64,000 nt of DNA from Dendrobium chrysotoxum (GCA_019925795.1 CM034304.1:19298228-19362227); one strand, 5' to 3'. Positions 10,433 through 21,880 are shown, numbered from the stretch's first letter. The notes: generated from the sequence alone by a model not told the origin. A program made the numbers and translations.

Positions 10433-11249
10433 TGCCCTTGCTTCTAATCTTGTTCGAACTCCTAGTACCCCTCACCCACCCTTCTTGTAATCTTGTTCAA
10501 ACAAGAGAGATGCAACAGTTGGCGCTCAGCTTGATAGGTACATAAAATTCTGATGCTTTGATTTTGATCTTTGAAATATAAAAATTTTCTTATTTCCCTA
10601 AATCTTGAAGTCATTGCGGAAGGGCAAAGTTTTGTGTATCCACTTATGCCACTAAAGTTTAGTTTCAAATTTACACCAACAACTAGGAATTTTTCAGATG
10701 ATGTTTTATGATTATGTTTTCAATAATTTCCTTAGCTGATTGATAATAATTAATTTCCATTATGCAGTCAGTTCTAATCCACACAGCTGAACATACCCTC
10801 TCAAAGTCCAAAACATCACAATCTCCAGCTTCTATGTTTGTAAAAAATTTCATCGTTAGTGATGTTTCAAAAATAAGGTTGTTGTTTGGCATTGCAACAG
10901 CTATTATTCTGCACAATGAACTTTTATCATATTTTGATGAACAATGATGAGAACAAATCTCTTAATGATTCAACAGGGGAGTTTTTATTGTCTTTTTCAT
11001 TGATTTCCTCACTAATCATATATATTATATATTACTTACAAGATTATCTTGTTAGGACGTTTAATTATATTATCTTTGATTGTTGCTACTTTGACTATCC
11101 TTTATTATAATGATCTTATTGTTCTCTCATTTTATTTTTTATACTCCTTACCACTTACATCTTAAATTTTTTCATTCAACTTACCGTACACCAAACTAAA
11201 ATATTTTAATTTATGGAAAGATATTAATATTGTTTTCATTCAAATTAGT

Positions 11250-13548
11250 ATGGAAAGATATTTCAAAAGAAAAGTTAAAGGAAATGATCAGAAAATTTTA
11301 TGTGGGGATAATAATACAGAAATCAAACAAAGCCGTGTAAAAATAAATTTTGTGGATAATCTTGCTGATATTGGACTGAGAAAAAAGATTTTACATTTTC
11401 GTCCTAGCAAGAGAGATAGTGTTCGGAGATATTACTTATTGAAAGAAGCGTGTCAACCGCAGGATCATGAATTCCCACGTACACAGCTTGGAGATAAATT
11501 GCGTAGATTTAATCCTGAATGGTTTGATGATCACAAAGTTTGGTTAGAATATAGTATAACCAAGGATGCAGCTTATTATTTGTTTTGTTATATGTATAGA
11601 CCTTGGATTGGAGAATAGGCTAGTGGTGATAGTTTTGATACGAAAGGTTTTAGAAATTGAAAAAAAAAAGGATATATTTCAAATTCATGTTGGTAATATC
11701 AACAATGCACAAAATATTGCTAGACAAAAATATGAAGATTTAATGAATCAAGAAAGAGATATAAGATTTTCTTTGAAAGACCATCCGATCAAGATTGCAA
11801 AGATTATTGTACATGATTTAATGCTAGTGTAGATTGTGTATGTTTTCTTTCGTAGCAAGGATTAGCATTCCATGGGCATGATGAATCAGAGGATTTTGAG
11901 AATTAAGAGAATTTTCTTGAACTTTTGCGCTTTCTTGCTAGCCACAATGAAGACATTAGTAAAGTTATTTTGAATAATGCAACTCGAAATAATAAATTAA
12001 TAGCTCCAAAAATTCATAAGAAAATTATAGAAGTTGGTGCAATTAAGGTTTCAAATGTTATAATTAATGAATTAAAAAAGATGTATTTAATATTTTACAT
12101 GATGAATCTCATGATATATTAGTTAAAGAACAAGTTGCGGTTGTGTTACATTATGTTGATACATGAGGATGTATTATTGAGCGTTTTATTGAGATTGTTC
12201 ATGTAAGAGACACAATATCTCCAATACTAAAGATGTCTATTGAAGCACTTTTTGCAAAGTATGGATTGAGTGTGGCACAGCTGCAGGGGCAAGGTTACTA
12301 TAGAGCAAGCAACATGTATGGTGAGTTTAATGGACTAAAAATATTGATCATGAAAGAAAACTGTTCAGCTTACTATGTATATTGTTTTGTACATCAACTC
12401 TAACTAGCATTAGTTGCAAAAAAATCATGTCCAAGTTCCTTCCTTCTTTAATATTGTGACTAGTTTATTAAATATTATTGGTAGCTTATGCAAAAAAATA
12501 GAATACTAAAAAGAAAACATTATGAGAAAATTGTTCAGCAACTGAAAAGTGGAGGAGTTACGAAAGGTCGATGTTCAAATTAAGAAATTCCTCTTCAAAG
12601 ACCACAAGACACCCGTTGGGGTTCCCACTATAATTCACTCATCAGTTTAATTCTTCTGTTTGTGTCTATAACAAAGGTTCTTGAGATAGTTATACAAGAG
12701 GGATCTAGTAGTGAGAAAAAATGTGAAGCATATTCCCTACTTGAATCTATATAAAATTTTTAATTTTTTTTTAATTTACATATGATGAAGATAATATTAG
12801 GAGTTTCAAATGAGTTAGTATAAGTACTGGAAAGAAAGAATCAAGACATTATAAATGTCATGACTTTGGTTAAATTTTTTAAACAAAGGCTTCAAAATAT
12901 GAGACATTATGGGTGGGACACTTTGTTTAAAGAACTTGGTTTATTTTATGAGAAGAATTGCATAAATATTTCAAACATGATCGATACATTTGTGATGCAA
13001 GAAATATCAAGGTGTCATACTAAAAGTATAACAAATAGACATCATTATCAAATTGAACTATTTTATATGTTATAAATATGCAACTTCAAGAGCTCAATAA
13101 CATATTTGATAAAATTAATATAGAATTACTTATATGTGTGAAATGTTTGAATTCATGTCAATTATTTTCATCTTTTGATAAAAAATGATTGCTATGGTTA
13201 GCAAAATTTTATCCATTAGATTTTCAGAAATGGATATCATTATACTAAACAATCAAATTGAAATTTTTATTATTGATAAGATCGAATGATGCATTTATGA
13301 ATTTAATTGGACTTGGAGAACTTGCATAAAAAATAGTGGAGAATAAGAAGAATGATATTTATTTTTTGGTGTTCTTACTTATAAGGCTTGCTTTGATATT
13401 GCCAATTGCTACAGCAACAGTCGAAAGAGCTTTTTCTGTAATGAGCATTATAAAGAATCATTTACGCAATCAAATGCGAGACTCCTGGACGAATGATTGT
13501 TTATTTATATTGAAAAATATATATTTAAAAGTATTGATAATGAATTGA
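11250..13548 (+). pseudogene. Broken hAT transposase (TTF zinc finger, DUF4371, C-terminal dimerisation)
   Basis: The first frame (11250..11618, 122 residues) contains the TTF-type segment with CQPQDHEFP, RRFNPEWFDDHKVWLEYS and KDAAYYLFCYMY. A frameshift near 11600 leads to a frame with HVGNINNAQ...LMNQERDI and later ones with ASHNEDISKVILNNATRN (11925 on) and a GQGY-like core near 12285. The last piece (13336..13548) contains ATVERAFSVMSIIKNHLRNQM, the hAT dimerisation motif. Order and content match plant TTF-type hAT transposases. At least four frameshifts or stops separate the pieces, so no enzyme can be made. Confidence 0.88.
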
Positions 13549-13984
13549 TTGTATAATAATTTTAAAAAATGAAGACTCGGTGAGAGAAATTATAGATAAT
13601 ATGTAAGTTTTTTATTTTATCATATATTTTATCTTTTTATAATGAATCTAATAATTAAAAAAAATTTAAAAATTGCCAATTATGGTCCCAAGCCCAGATG
13701 AAAGAGGTTGAGGTTTTTTTTTACTTCAATAATTTGTGCCCCCAAAAGAAAAAATTCTTAGATCCGCCTCTACCTGCATAAGGTTCTCAAATCCATCATT
13801 TTAACCCTATAAGTTTTTTTTTTAATTCTGATTTTCTTTGATATTTATTATTTAGATTTGTAGCAATTCCTTAGTTTTGATATCATAGATATAGAGAAGA
13901 AATAGTTTTAGAAATTAACATCTATTTTTTAGTTAGACCTGTAATACTAAATCTCATATTCTTGATCATAGGGTACCATATTGG

Positions 13985-14313
13985 AGGCAGCTTCAAATCT
14001 CTTTATTGCTAGGGAGTGGTGTGTAATGTGCCCATAATTTATTGAGGGGCTACATCTAGCTAGGTTGGAATGCATAAGATACTTATAGTACAAAAAATTT
14101 GACCATCACCTAATTACAACATTAGTGGAGTGGTGGTCACCAGAGACTAACACATTTCATCTTTTAGTTGGCGAGATAATGATAACATTGCAAGATATTT
14201 CGTTTATTATTGGAGTGAGTGTCGATGGCCAACCACTCGTTGGTAGAAATGTTGTGGGATATGGTAGAAGATATCATATTTGGCCAGATTGTTGTGATGA
14301 ATTATTGGGCTAA
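13985..14313 (+). pseudogene. Plant mobile domain (PMD, MAIN-like) fragment
   Basis: The frame ending at 14313 reads LVEWWSPETNTFHLLVGEIM, then TLQDISFIIGVSVDGQPLVG, a close fit to the start of the plant mobile domain (aminotransferase-like, MAIN/MAIL family), where ALVERWRPETHTFHL...TLQDVA is typical. PMDs occur in host genes and are also captured in Mutator-like and gypsy elements. Stops upstream (before FIEG and YKK) and after DELLG show it is broken. No neighbouring part of a PMD gene was found, so an element-borne remnant is more likely than a host gene. Confidence 0.6.
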
Positions 14314-14468
14314 CATCCAGAAGAATGTGTTATATATCAACCAGGTGTCCTCTACTTTTCAAATTAGTCTCGCTCAATCATAGACATGCTTACCTTTGCG
14401 ATAAAACCTTCATGTCTTGTTGTTATGTGATCGTTTGGTCCATCAAAGTCAATGTTCTCATCCCACTC

Positions 14469-14807
14469 TTATGTGCTATGATAATATGGAATATATTCAT
14501 TGGTGGTTGTCTTGCCTTCATTAATGTCACAGTCCATAAGAGCATAAGTTTGTAAAACTTCATGGCTTATAAAAATTGGGTTCTCAGATCCCTCATTGGC
14601 ATCTCCTTTGGTCTCACCACTTTCCTCACTTTTATTACTGCTACTCGAATTTCCTATTGTTTCATTCCTCTCCATTATTGGTGGATGGTTCACTTCTGAT
14701 TCAACCATAGGAATTATTTTCTGTGTGGAAGTGTCATCCCAATTAATGTCATAATAACTTTGGCCTTTGTAACATATGCAATACATGGATTTAGTTACAA
14801 ACAACAT
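14469..14807 (-). pseudogene. Unrecognised acidic open frame next to the PMD fragment
   Basis: 112 codons on the minus strand: a short Cys/Tyr-rich start (YCICYKGQSYYDINWDD), then a Ser/Glu-rich low-complexity middle and a C-terminal part with TYALMDCDINEGKT. I do not recognise a family. The DINWDD and acidic linker are reminiscent of N-terminal regions of Mutator-like transposases, but this is a weak impression. It may be a remnant of the same element as the PMD fragment. Confidence 0.25.
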
Positions 14808-14949
14808 TCATGTTAATAAGCTCTACTTACTTTAGGATAGAAGTACTTACAGTTAATCTTTGATTCTATGAGAAGTTGTAGCATGATGTCGTGTAACATT
14901 ATTAACAAGCTCTAAATTACTTTGATCAGGCTGCACTTAGACAACTATA

Positions 14950-16600
14950 GTAGCCCATATTTTGACCCAGTTAAAACATTTTTAGGAGTCATTAAAAATC
15001 CAATTTGTAAACTCTCTTCTCTATAATATAGATATTATCATATTTTAATTATAATAATTTTCTCCTAATTTTAGAGGCAAACTAGAAAATTAATACATGC
15101 CCACACAAGTGGGGTTTTTGGGTATCGTTAGATTTTTGTTTTGCAAATCATTTCACAAAAGTTTTCTAAACATATTGGGCTATTTTATAAATATTTTTTT
15201 TAATAATTTATGGAGTTCTGAATATGAAAATAGAGAAGAATTTATATGAACTTTATGTTGAAAATTGAACAATTAATATAATTACTTATATACCCTATCA
15301 ATATTTTATTATAAAAAATCTAGAACCACTTTACAAGTTTTATAAAAAATCCATTATCTCATTCATTTCTTGTTTTCACTAAGCCAGAGAAGGGAAAAGG
15401 GAGATTAAGAAGAAAAGAGAGGAAAGAGAAAATAACTTTGTGTTTGGAGGCTGTAGAGTAATTTTTGCCAGTCTGTCATGTTGGAAAAGTTATTATTAGT
15501 TTTGAGGTTGGCTACAATTATCCTACCTTTGATTTCAATTATTTTTTGTATTTTATATTTTATGAATTTTAATTTGGTCAAAACATATAAAAGTTACTAT
15601 ATTTTTATTTTTAACAAACTTTCATCATGTAACTTTTAGTATGTTATAGTTTTAATCATTCTACACATATTCATAGGAACATATTAAATTTTTACTAGGC
15701 ATTTTTATATTTTGGAGGATATTTAAAATTTTTGGGAAATTTAAATTAATATTAAAATTGGATAAATAATTATCAAAATCTCGTAATATCAATATATGAC
15801 ATGTACACTTGTTGCAATGGGTACATACATTATAAAAAAGAGTATTTCATATTTTTTATGAATTTCACTAATTTTAGTTCATATACAAATTTTACATGCA
15901 TTAATATGATATAGTGAACTAAAAATTGAGTGTGGCATTAGATGTTTATTATATTAAATATGTTATGAAATGTGTGTATTTAAGAAAGGCTTGCTAATAA
16001 TGATTGATTGATACAGATTGATTGGGGACATGTTATCCTTTAAAATAAAATTTATGATGTAATACTAAATGATATGAAAATGGAGACATAAGGAGACAAA
16101 TTAATAATATCTGATACACAAATGGGCAAAGATTGATGACTTCTGATCTGAAAGTCACTTGACCTAAATGATTTCTGATATGACTGATTCCTATAAAATT
16201 GGCTTACAAGATTGGATACCAAAAAAAATACCACATATAGTTGGATGCCATTTCTTGCTTATAGTGCTTACATATACATATGAAAGGAATATATATATGA
16301 TAAATTACATAATTGATGTGATATGATTTACATAAGATATATATTATGATTGATACAAGTATTTAATAAAACTGATAAAATTGATTCAAAATCATTTGAT
16401 ATATATGAATCATATGATTTACATGATATAATGCACAGTATAGACACTATAGGTGCACTGATGTAATAAGATGCTATATAAAATTTTTTATAACTGCAGG
16501 GATTATGATTGAAAGAACTTAATAATTATTATTTATTTGGTTGCTGATTACTTCTTTTAAGATATATAGTTGTTGTGTCCTAGAATATTCGTAGCTGTCA
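14950..16600 (+). repeat. Possible decayed gypsy-type LTR
   Basis: It starts with a TTTTGACCCAGTT block resembling the start of the gypsy LTR at 54448 (TTTTGACCCAACT). It also shows a purine-rich AGAGAGGAAAGAGAAA stretch followed by TTGG(A)...GAGGTTGG(C), in similar order to that LTR. Overall similarity is low by eye and no boundary or primer site was found. It could be another AT-rich repeat. Confidence 0.3.
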
Positions 16601-16914
16601 AGAGATATAAAATTTAGTGTTTTATCTTTATATAAAATCCAACACACAAACAAGTAGAAGAGATGGGTGTATTAATCACAAGCAACACCAAAATTTTTAC
16701 ATGAAAATTCTTGAAAAGGGGAAAAACTAAGGGGTTTTGTCCAGTTGAAATAAGTATACTAGTATTAGTGGTTGATTACAAATGATGCCCACCTTGGAGG
16801 AGAACGCTGGCTCAATATAGCAAATATACATTATATATAACACATTATATAGTTAGAGAATGACATCATAGATATTCTTAAAAGAATATTGTTATATTTA
16901 TTTAATTAGTAGGA

Positions 16915-16985
16915 TTATAGTTGGCAGACGATGATGGTCGGAAGGAACGTAGTCGGTGGGTGACGGTGGTCGGAAGGACCATGGT
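16915..16985 (+). repeat. Minisatellite-like repeat, left part
   Basis: Imperfect repeats of about 36 bp around GGTCGGAAGGACCATGG / GTCGGTGGGTGACGGTGG. The array continues at 19501..19660, on the other side of the hAT-type MITE-like element, which therefore inserted into it. Confidence 0.6.
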
Positions 16986-17055
16986 TAGGGGTGTCAAAAG
17001 TAAAAGTTCGATAGGGTTGTTAAGCCCTTATGAAATGTCCCAAGGCTAATCAAGA

Positions 17056-17069
17056 GGGGGGGGGGGGGG
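17056..17069 (+). repeat. G14 homopolymer at the solo LTR end
   Basis: Fourteen consecutive G residues in the conserved CCAATTCACCCCCC...TCTTG motif near the LTR 3' end (on the minus strand, C14). Confidence 0.9.
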
Positions 17070-17234
17070 TGAATTGGTAGTTTTAAAAACTTCTTTAACC
17101 ATAAGAAAGATCTTTTTTAATTTGCAGCGAAAATGAATAAAAATAATAATAATAAGATCAATCACATATTTTACCCAAGTAGATAATAACAGAAAAATAA
17201 AGTGCAAAAAATAATCAGAAAGAACACACTAAAG

Positions 17235-17242
17235 TTTATAGT
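17235..17242 (-). promoter_or_regulatory. LTR TATA-like box (solo LTR copy 1)
   Basis: The minus strand reads ACTATAAA within a CCACTATAAAC context. The same box sits at the equivalent place in the copia LTR (51903) and the second solo LTR (56767). Likely the retrotransposon promoter; inferred. Confidence 0.5.
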
Positions 17243-17384
17243 GGTTCGATTAACTTGACCTACGTGCACTCCCCGTAGCTTCACCTCTAGGTATTGCACT
17301 ACTCAAATCAGTGACTCTCTTTTTGCTCCCACAGTAAGACGGAGAAGCCTTTATACAACACTTTTCACCAACCCGGTGAGGCAG

Positions 17385-17520
17385 AGAATCCAGATTCCTT
17401 TTGCTTCCTCCTGAAGCAGGCAGAGAACCTAAATTCCTTTCGCTTCCTCCTGAAGCAGGCAGAGAACCTTACCTCCTTTTTCTTCCTCCTGAAGTAGGCA
17501 TAAAACCTTGACTTCTTACT
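17385..17520 (-). repeat. Tandem ~35-bp repeats in solo LTR copy 1
   Basis: Three to four units on the plus strand of the form CAGAGAACC...CCT...TTGCTTCCTCCTGAAGCAGG. Equivalent units are found at about 56915..57045 and, diverged, at about 51632..51775. Confidence 0.75.
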
Positions 17521-18847
17521 GACGATCCTTCCCACAGAGACACTACGGGATAAGAGACGATGACTAAAGAGGATAACTCAAATCCTTGCTTAGAGTAACC
17601 TTTGTGAACACCTCACAAACTCCCCATCACAAGATTCTTTCTCTCTCTCCCAAGCTCTCCCTCTCCCTCTCAAAGCTCTCTCAGGAAAGAACTTTGGCAA
17701 AAAAGTTTTTCCAATAACAAACAAAAATGTTTAAATAGAAAGACACAAAAATTGCCTTAAAATTCAACTTGCCATCAAAGATCATCCAAGACGATCGAAG
17801 GATCGTCCTGTACGATCAGTGTAAATCTTCACCAATTGGCCTGGACAATTTGGCTTCTCTGGGCGATTAGAAGACATATTTTGTCCAGATCGTCCGGGAT
17901 GATCCTGCGATCATCCAGGACGATTAGTTTAACTCTAGAAAATTATCCTGAGAATTATTCGGGTCATCCAAGAGAAAATGCTGGACGATCTGAAGAAAAT
18001 GACTTGATCATCTGGGATGATATGCCTATCATCTCGTATGATTAGTTCAAAAATAACCATAATTGTCCTGCACATTATTCAGATCATCCTACACAAACAT
18101 GTTGTACGATTGAAAATGACTTGATCGTCTGGAATGATATTTCTATCATCCTGAATAATTAGTACAAATAGGCTTATATCATCCAGCACATTATACGGGT
18201 CATCCAGGTGAAGTCATTTGGACGATGAGGATTTTTCATATATCATCCAGGATGATATTTTGATCATCTAGGATGATATGATCATATCAATCAAATATTA
18301 GTTACTTTTCTTAATCACCAGACTAATTTAGGCATGATTATAAAGGATCATCCATGATGCTACACATATCATCCAGGATGATCAGACCAAAATTCTAAAA
18401 ATAAAAACCTGCCTAGCTCAGTCTGGCGGCTGAGAATTTTTAATTTGAACATATTCCTGTATGATGGATCTATCATCCAGGATGATCTGCTTAATTAAAC
18501 TGAATTAACATGGTCATCCTAATTTGGATTTCTATTTTCACTAGTTTGTCCAAGATGATATGAATATCGTCCAAGATGATTTGAATAAAATTTAAAATAA
18601 AAACTCTAACTCACTAAAACTCTCCTCCTGAGTGTGTGTGCAAGGTTACTGAGCTAGGGGATCAATTACATTATATTTGACTCAAGAAAGAAAAAAATTA
18701 TAATTAAACACATACGGACCCGATCTTGAGTTGGCTTGAATTACATTTGATCTTTTGTACCTGAGATGTTAGCCAATCAAAATAGAATACTGAAATATTT
18801 GTTATCATCAAAATTAAAATCCTTAAATCCAGATTTGCAACAAAAAG

Positions 18848-19500
18848 TTGATAAGACCCAAAATTTGACCAAAAAAAATTTGGGTTTGTGTCAACCCGTT
18901 TGTAAAATAGGTCAGGTCTGGGTTAAGATTTTTGACCTGTATGAAAATTGGGTCAAGTTTGAGTTGACATGAAAACTCGACTTAAACTCGGTGACCCACA
19001 GATCTAAACCTCCCATCCCCTAGCTGCAAATCCTTCTAACCCTAGTGGCGATGCCTAGCAAACTCACCTCGAGCATTTGAAATTATGAGTTTGAACCTGT
19101 GCAAGCCACACACGGGAAGCTCCTTTGCCAGGCCAATCGACCCTGCATCTCTCTTCTGGCAGTCCGGCCTTCCCAGTTCACCCTCCCGTGACATATTGAC
19201 CTCGTGTCCAGATGGTCCGCCAGTAGCCAGCCTCACTCACCCACTGGTGGACCGTGTTCCCTACTCTCATGCTCATCCCTGGCCCCTCTGCCGTATGGCC
19301 ATGTTCGGCACTTACACATGCACAACGGTTTCGTGTTCGCAGGTCGGGTCGGTTCAACTCGGTAACCCATGCGGGTTAGGTCTTAGTTAGATTTTTTGAA
19401 CCATTTACAAAAATGGATCATGTTAGGGTTAACTAGTTTAAACTTGGGTAAATCTAGGTTTAACCCGAACCTGACGCATGAACTCATTTTGAAACCTCTA
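18848..19500. other. Interior of the MITE-like element, no gene
   Basis: GGGTCAAG/CGGGTT-rich segments flank a more GC-rich middle (about 19010..19340). That middle gives a 101-codon plus-strand frame and a 64-codon minus-strand frame without recognisable similarity. I see no gene. Confidence 0.5.
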
Positions 19501-19660
19501 ACTATAGTCAGCGGGCGACGATGGTCAAAAAGATCGTAATCATCAGATGATGGTGATTGGAAGGACCATAGCCGACGAGCAATTGTGGTTAGAAGGACTG
19601 TAATCGATGGGCGATGGTGGCCAAAAGGATCATAGTTGGCGAGCAATGGAGGTTGGGCAG
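19501..19660 (+). repeat. Minisatellite-like repeat, right part
   Basis: About four imperfect units with the pattern GATGGT...AAGGACCATAG...CGACGAGCAAT. Same unit as 16915..16985. The 135-codon minus-strand open frame across it (19383..19790) is a by-product of the repeat and not a credible gene. Confidence 0.6.
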
Positions 19661-19949
19661 AAGTCAGGTATCGGTCAACAGCTGGGTAAAAGTCTAGCAA
19701 CAGTCGATGAAAGTTCACCGGCGATGGTACTGGTTGAAGCTTAAGCATCAAAGCTCTTCTTTTCTTCCTCCACTTCCTCCCCCCTTTCATGAGAAGAATG
19801 GGGTAAATTTATAATTTTTTGGTAATGACATGCTTTATAAATATATAGAAAGTCGAGGGCATGTTTGTAGTGTTTCAATGAACATCTCATATTGATCCCT
19901 TTGATCATGGAGTGTTTATCAAGTATTTGAGTGCCCAAATAATGTCAAC
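19661..19949. other. Spacer, nothing recognised
   Basis: No supported feature between the minisatellite and the gypsy LTR region. Confidence 0.45.
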
Positions 19950-20765
19950 ATCAATCAATCTTAGGATTGTTGGATTTGTCTCATTGAGCCGCTCGATTTA
20001 ATTATAAGCATGTTACATTTGGAAATCATTTGGTCATCCAATTTATGATTTGAACCTTCCAAATGCGCTTCGAGTCTTCGATTTAGACCCATTTGAGCCC
20101 AGATCTGGTTGAATTTGGTGCCATTGGGTTCATCTTCTTGAGATGTTCAGCTCGACTATAAGTTTAATGAAATCAAAGTTCAGACAACTAGAGATTTAAT
20201 TTTTGAATTTCCTGAAATGAATATACTTTGAGATTCGTGATCAATCAAGATAATTTTTTTGGTGATATATTAATAGTTATACTAAAATTTATTAATCATA
20301 TGATTTATTATTATTTCATTTATTATTACATTATTTTATAATTATATGTTTATACTGATAGTGATTGAATGATTACATGCATATTATTTATATTGCCTTG
20401 CATCATTTTAAGTTGTAAGTTCTGGTAACCTAATAAATTGTTAGCTCACTCTATGGTTTATATATTTTTTTGGAAGAAGTCGGGATCAAGTAGAGTGAGG
20501 ATATATTATGAATTTAGATTTTTTTAATATTTTTTTAGTTTTATTCTTTATAGTCAAGAGGTTAAACAATTGAAATGAATGCAATGATTGATCTCTTGGC
20601 TTATGTACATAATTTTTAAAGGATGAATATAGTTTTATATTTTGATGTATAGAATTTTTAGTTACTTCTGATGGATTAATTTATATTGATGAATTCATAG
20701 AAGCTCTAGTTGGTTAATTAATAGATAAATAAGCAATTCTTTTAAATTAGATCATGATTGTTACA
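19950..20765 (+). repeat. Gypsy-type 5' LTR, right end defined
   Basis: The right end is set by TTACA at 20761..20765, directly before a tRNA-Met-type primer site. Upstream, GTTAGCTCACTCTATGG followed by a GTCGGG..(A)GTAGAGTGAGG block resembles the TTAGCTCAC...GAGTCGGG order in the Tekay-like LTR at 54448..56262. The left boundary could not be placed. Confidence 0.5.
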
Positions 20766-20779
20766 ATTGGTATCAAAGT
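20766..20779 (+). promoter_or_regulatory. Primer binding site (initiator tRNA-Met type)
   Basis: ATTGGTATCAAAGT right after the LTR end, matching the plant TTGGTATCAGAGC primer site except for one change. Confidence 0.6.
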
Positions 20780-20937
20780 GAAGATTATTGGTAGAATTGA
20801 ATTATAATTGGAGCTATAGGAAATAATTGAGATGAGTAAAATGGGTAGTGTTAGAATTTATTTTTATTGCATTCATTTAATGCATATATATGATTAAATT
20901 ATAATTTGATAGGAAAGAGAACTATACTGAGTGCAAT

Positions 20938-21880
20938 GGATCCACCGAAGTGCCAAATGAATAGAGTGCAGTTTCTCCAATGAGTTTTAATAGCATGGCG
21001 AAGCTTACCAGTTTGATAGCATAGCTGATGAGGAATGCGTAGAACAGATAGACTGGCAGTAAAGAGACTGAAGAGGATAAATATTTACAGATATTCCACA
21101 AGTTGAAGCCCACATTATTCAAGGGGGCTGTAAAGAAATAAGAAGTAGAAGAATGGATATTGAGGATAGAGAAAATATTGGATAGTACGCAATATTCAGA
21201 GAATAAGACAATACCACTACCACTATTTTTATTTCAAGGAGAAGCTGACACATGGTAGATTGGATAGCAGAGAGATGAATTTCAAGGAAAGATAAATACA
21301 GAGATTACTTAGATAGAGTTTTTCGTTATCTTCATAGACTGGTTTGTACCTCCATCAGCCTGATACTAGATGTAGGAGGCTTTCATAAGATTGCAAAAGG
21401 GGAACAAAATAGTTATGTAGCACAAAATTGAGTTTACTATACAAGCCAGATATGCACCCAAACTAATTAATGTTCTTGAGGAAAAATGTTGCAGAATTCT
21501 AAGAGGATTGAAGGATGAGCTAATACATCCGTTAGTTCAACTAAGAATTTATAAACTTTTTAGAGTTAGTGGAGAGAGCGAGATTGGTGGAAAATGATTT
21601 CATTAATCCCTAATTCAAGAAAGACATGAGTAAAAATAGAGCAGGAGAAAAGTTAACTGGAGGAAAAAGTGGTGATAAGAGAAGTAGATTTACTGATATT
21701 AGGAGAAGACCTATGGTACTGGCTGGTAGTATACAAAAGTATCCTAGATGTGAGAGGAGACATACAAGACTGTGTTATCTACTCACTAGACAATGCTTCT
21801 GATGTGATCAATAAGGGCACAAGATGATAGATTTCCTGCAAAGAGGATTTGGCGAGAGATATGGTTTAAGAACCAGAATT
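20938..21880 (+). pseudogene. Gypsy gag remnant with CCHC-type zinc-knuckle relics
   Basis: It begins with MDPPKCQMNRVQF at 20938. Fragments in several frames match plant Tekay-type gag: a W...F-rich capsid part near 21230..21330, then INVLEEKCCRILRGLKDEL followed by LIHPLVQLRIY near 21465..21555, and a RCERRHTRLC...CF-CDQ-GHK zinc-knuckle pair near 21745..21830. Many stops and frameshifts. No pol follows, so the element is truncated here. Gag normally forms the cytoplasmic particle that packages element RNA. Confidence 0.7.

Larger units (their letters stand above)
10084..13772 (+). mobile_element. hAT-superfamily DNA transposon (3689 bp), decayed
   Basis: The left end reads CAGGGGCGGCT and the right end, reverse-complemented, TAGAGGCGGAT, fitting plant hAT terminal inverted repeats. 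The flanking 8-bp duplication is CCTACATA (10076..10083) and CCTGCATA (13773..13780), one transition apart. The body holds a broken transposase of the TTF-zinc-finger / DUF4371 / hAT-dimerisation type. Both ends are present, so the copy inserted whole and then decayed in place. Its transposase is non-functional. Confidence 0.88.
17001..18842 (-). mobile_element. Solo LTR of a Sirevirus-lineage copia element (copy 1)
   Basis: On the minus strand it starts TGTTGCAAATCTGG at 18842 and ends CGAACTTTTA at 17001. It is flanked by a perfect 5-bp duplication AAAAG (16996..17000 and 18843..18847), so it is a solo LTR left by LTR-LTR recombination. It is 1842 bp and aligns end to end by eye with the copy at 56500. 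The first half is a dense array of ATCATCCAGGATGAT-type palindromes. The second half carries short tandem repeats, a TATA-like ACTATAAA and the G14 run. The second half is clearly related to the LTR of the copia element at 50732..52169. Confidence 0.92.
16986..19500. mobile_element. Non-autonomous hAT-type (MITE-like) element split by a solo LTR
   Basis: Terminal inverted repeats TAGGGGTGTCAAAAG (left) and TAGAGGTTTCAAAATG (right, reverse-complemented). The flanking 8-bp duplication is ACCATGGT (16978..16985) versus ACTATAGT (19501..19508), six of eight identical with two transitions. Without the 1847 bp of solo LTR and its duplication the element is about 670 bp. Its interior is rich in GGGTC / GACCC / GGGTTA motifs in both orientations. 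No coding region. The hAT assignment is inferred from the 8-bp duplication and ends. Confidence 0.65.

Noticed and set aside
17780..18600. Palindrome array considered as a CRISPR-like array
   Set aside because: Units are imperfect palindromes with irregular spacing, lie inside a TSD-flanked LTR, and the genome is a plant; no cas genes.
16996..18847. LTR end first placed at the TGTTAAGCCC motif (17018 and 56517)
   Set aside because: Comparing the two copies shows similarity continuing ~17 bp further; only the extended ends give perfect 5-bp TSDs (AAAAG and ATTAT).
19085..19390. 101-codon plus-strand frame in the GC-richer part of the MITE-like element
   Set aside because: No similarity, lies within a non-autonomous element, and a competing frame exists on the other strand.
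19383..19790. 135-codon minus-strand frame
   Set aside because: Covers the minisatellite; repetitive peptide and no family match.
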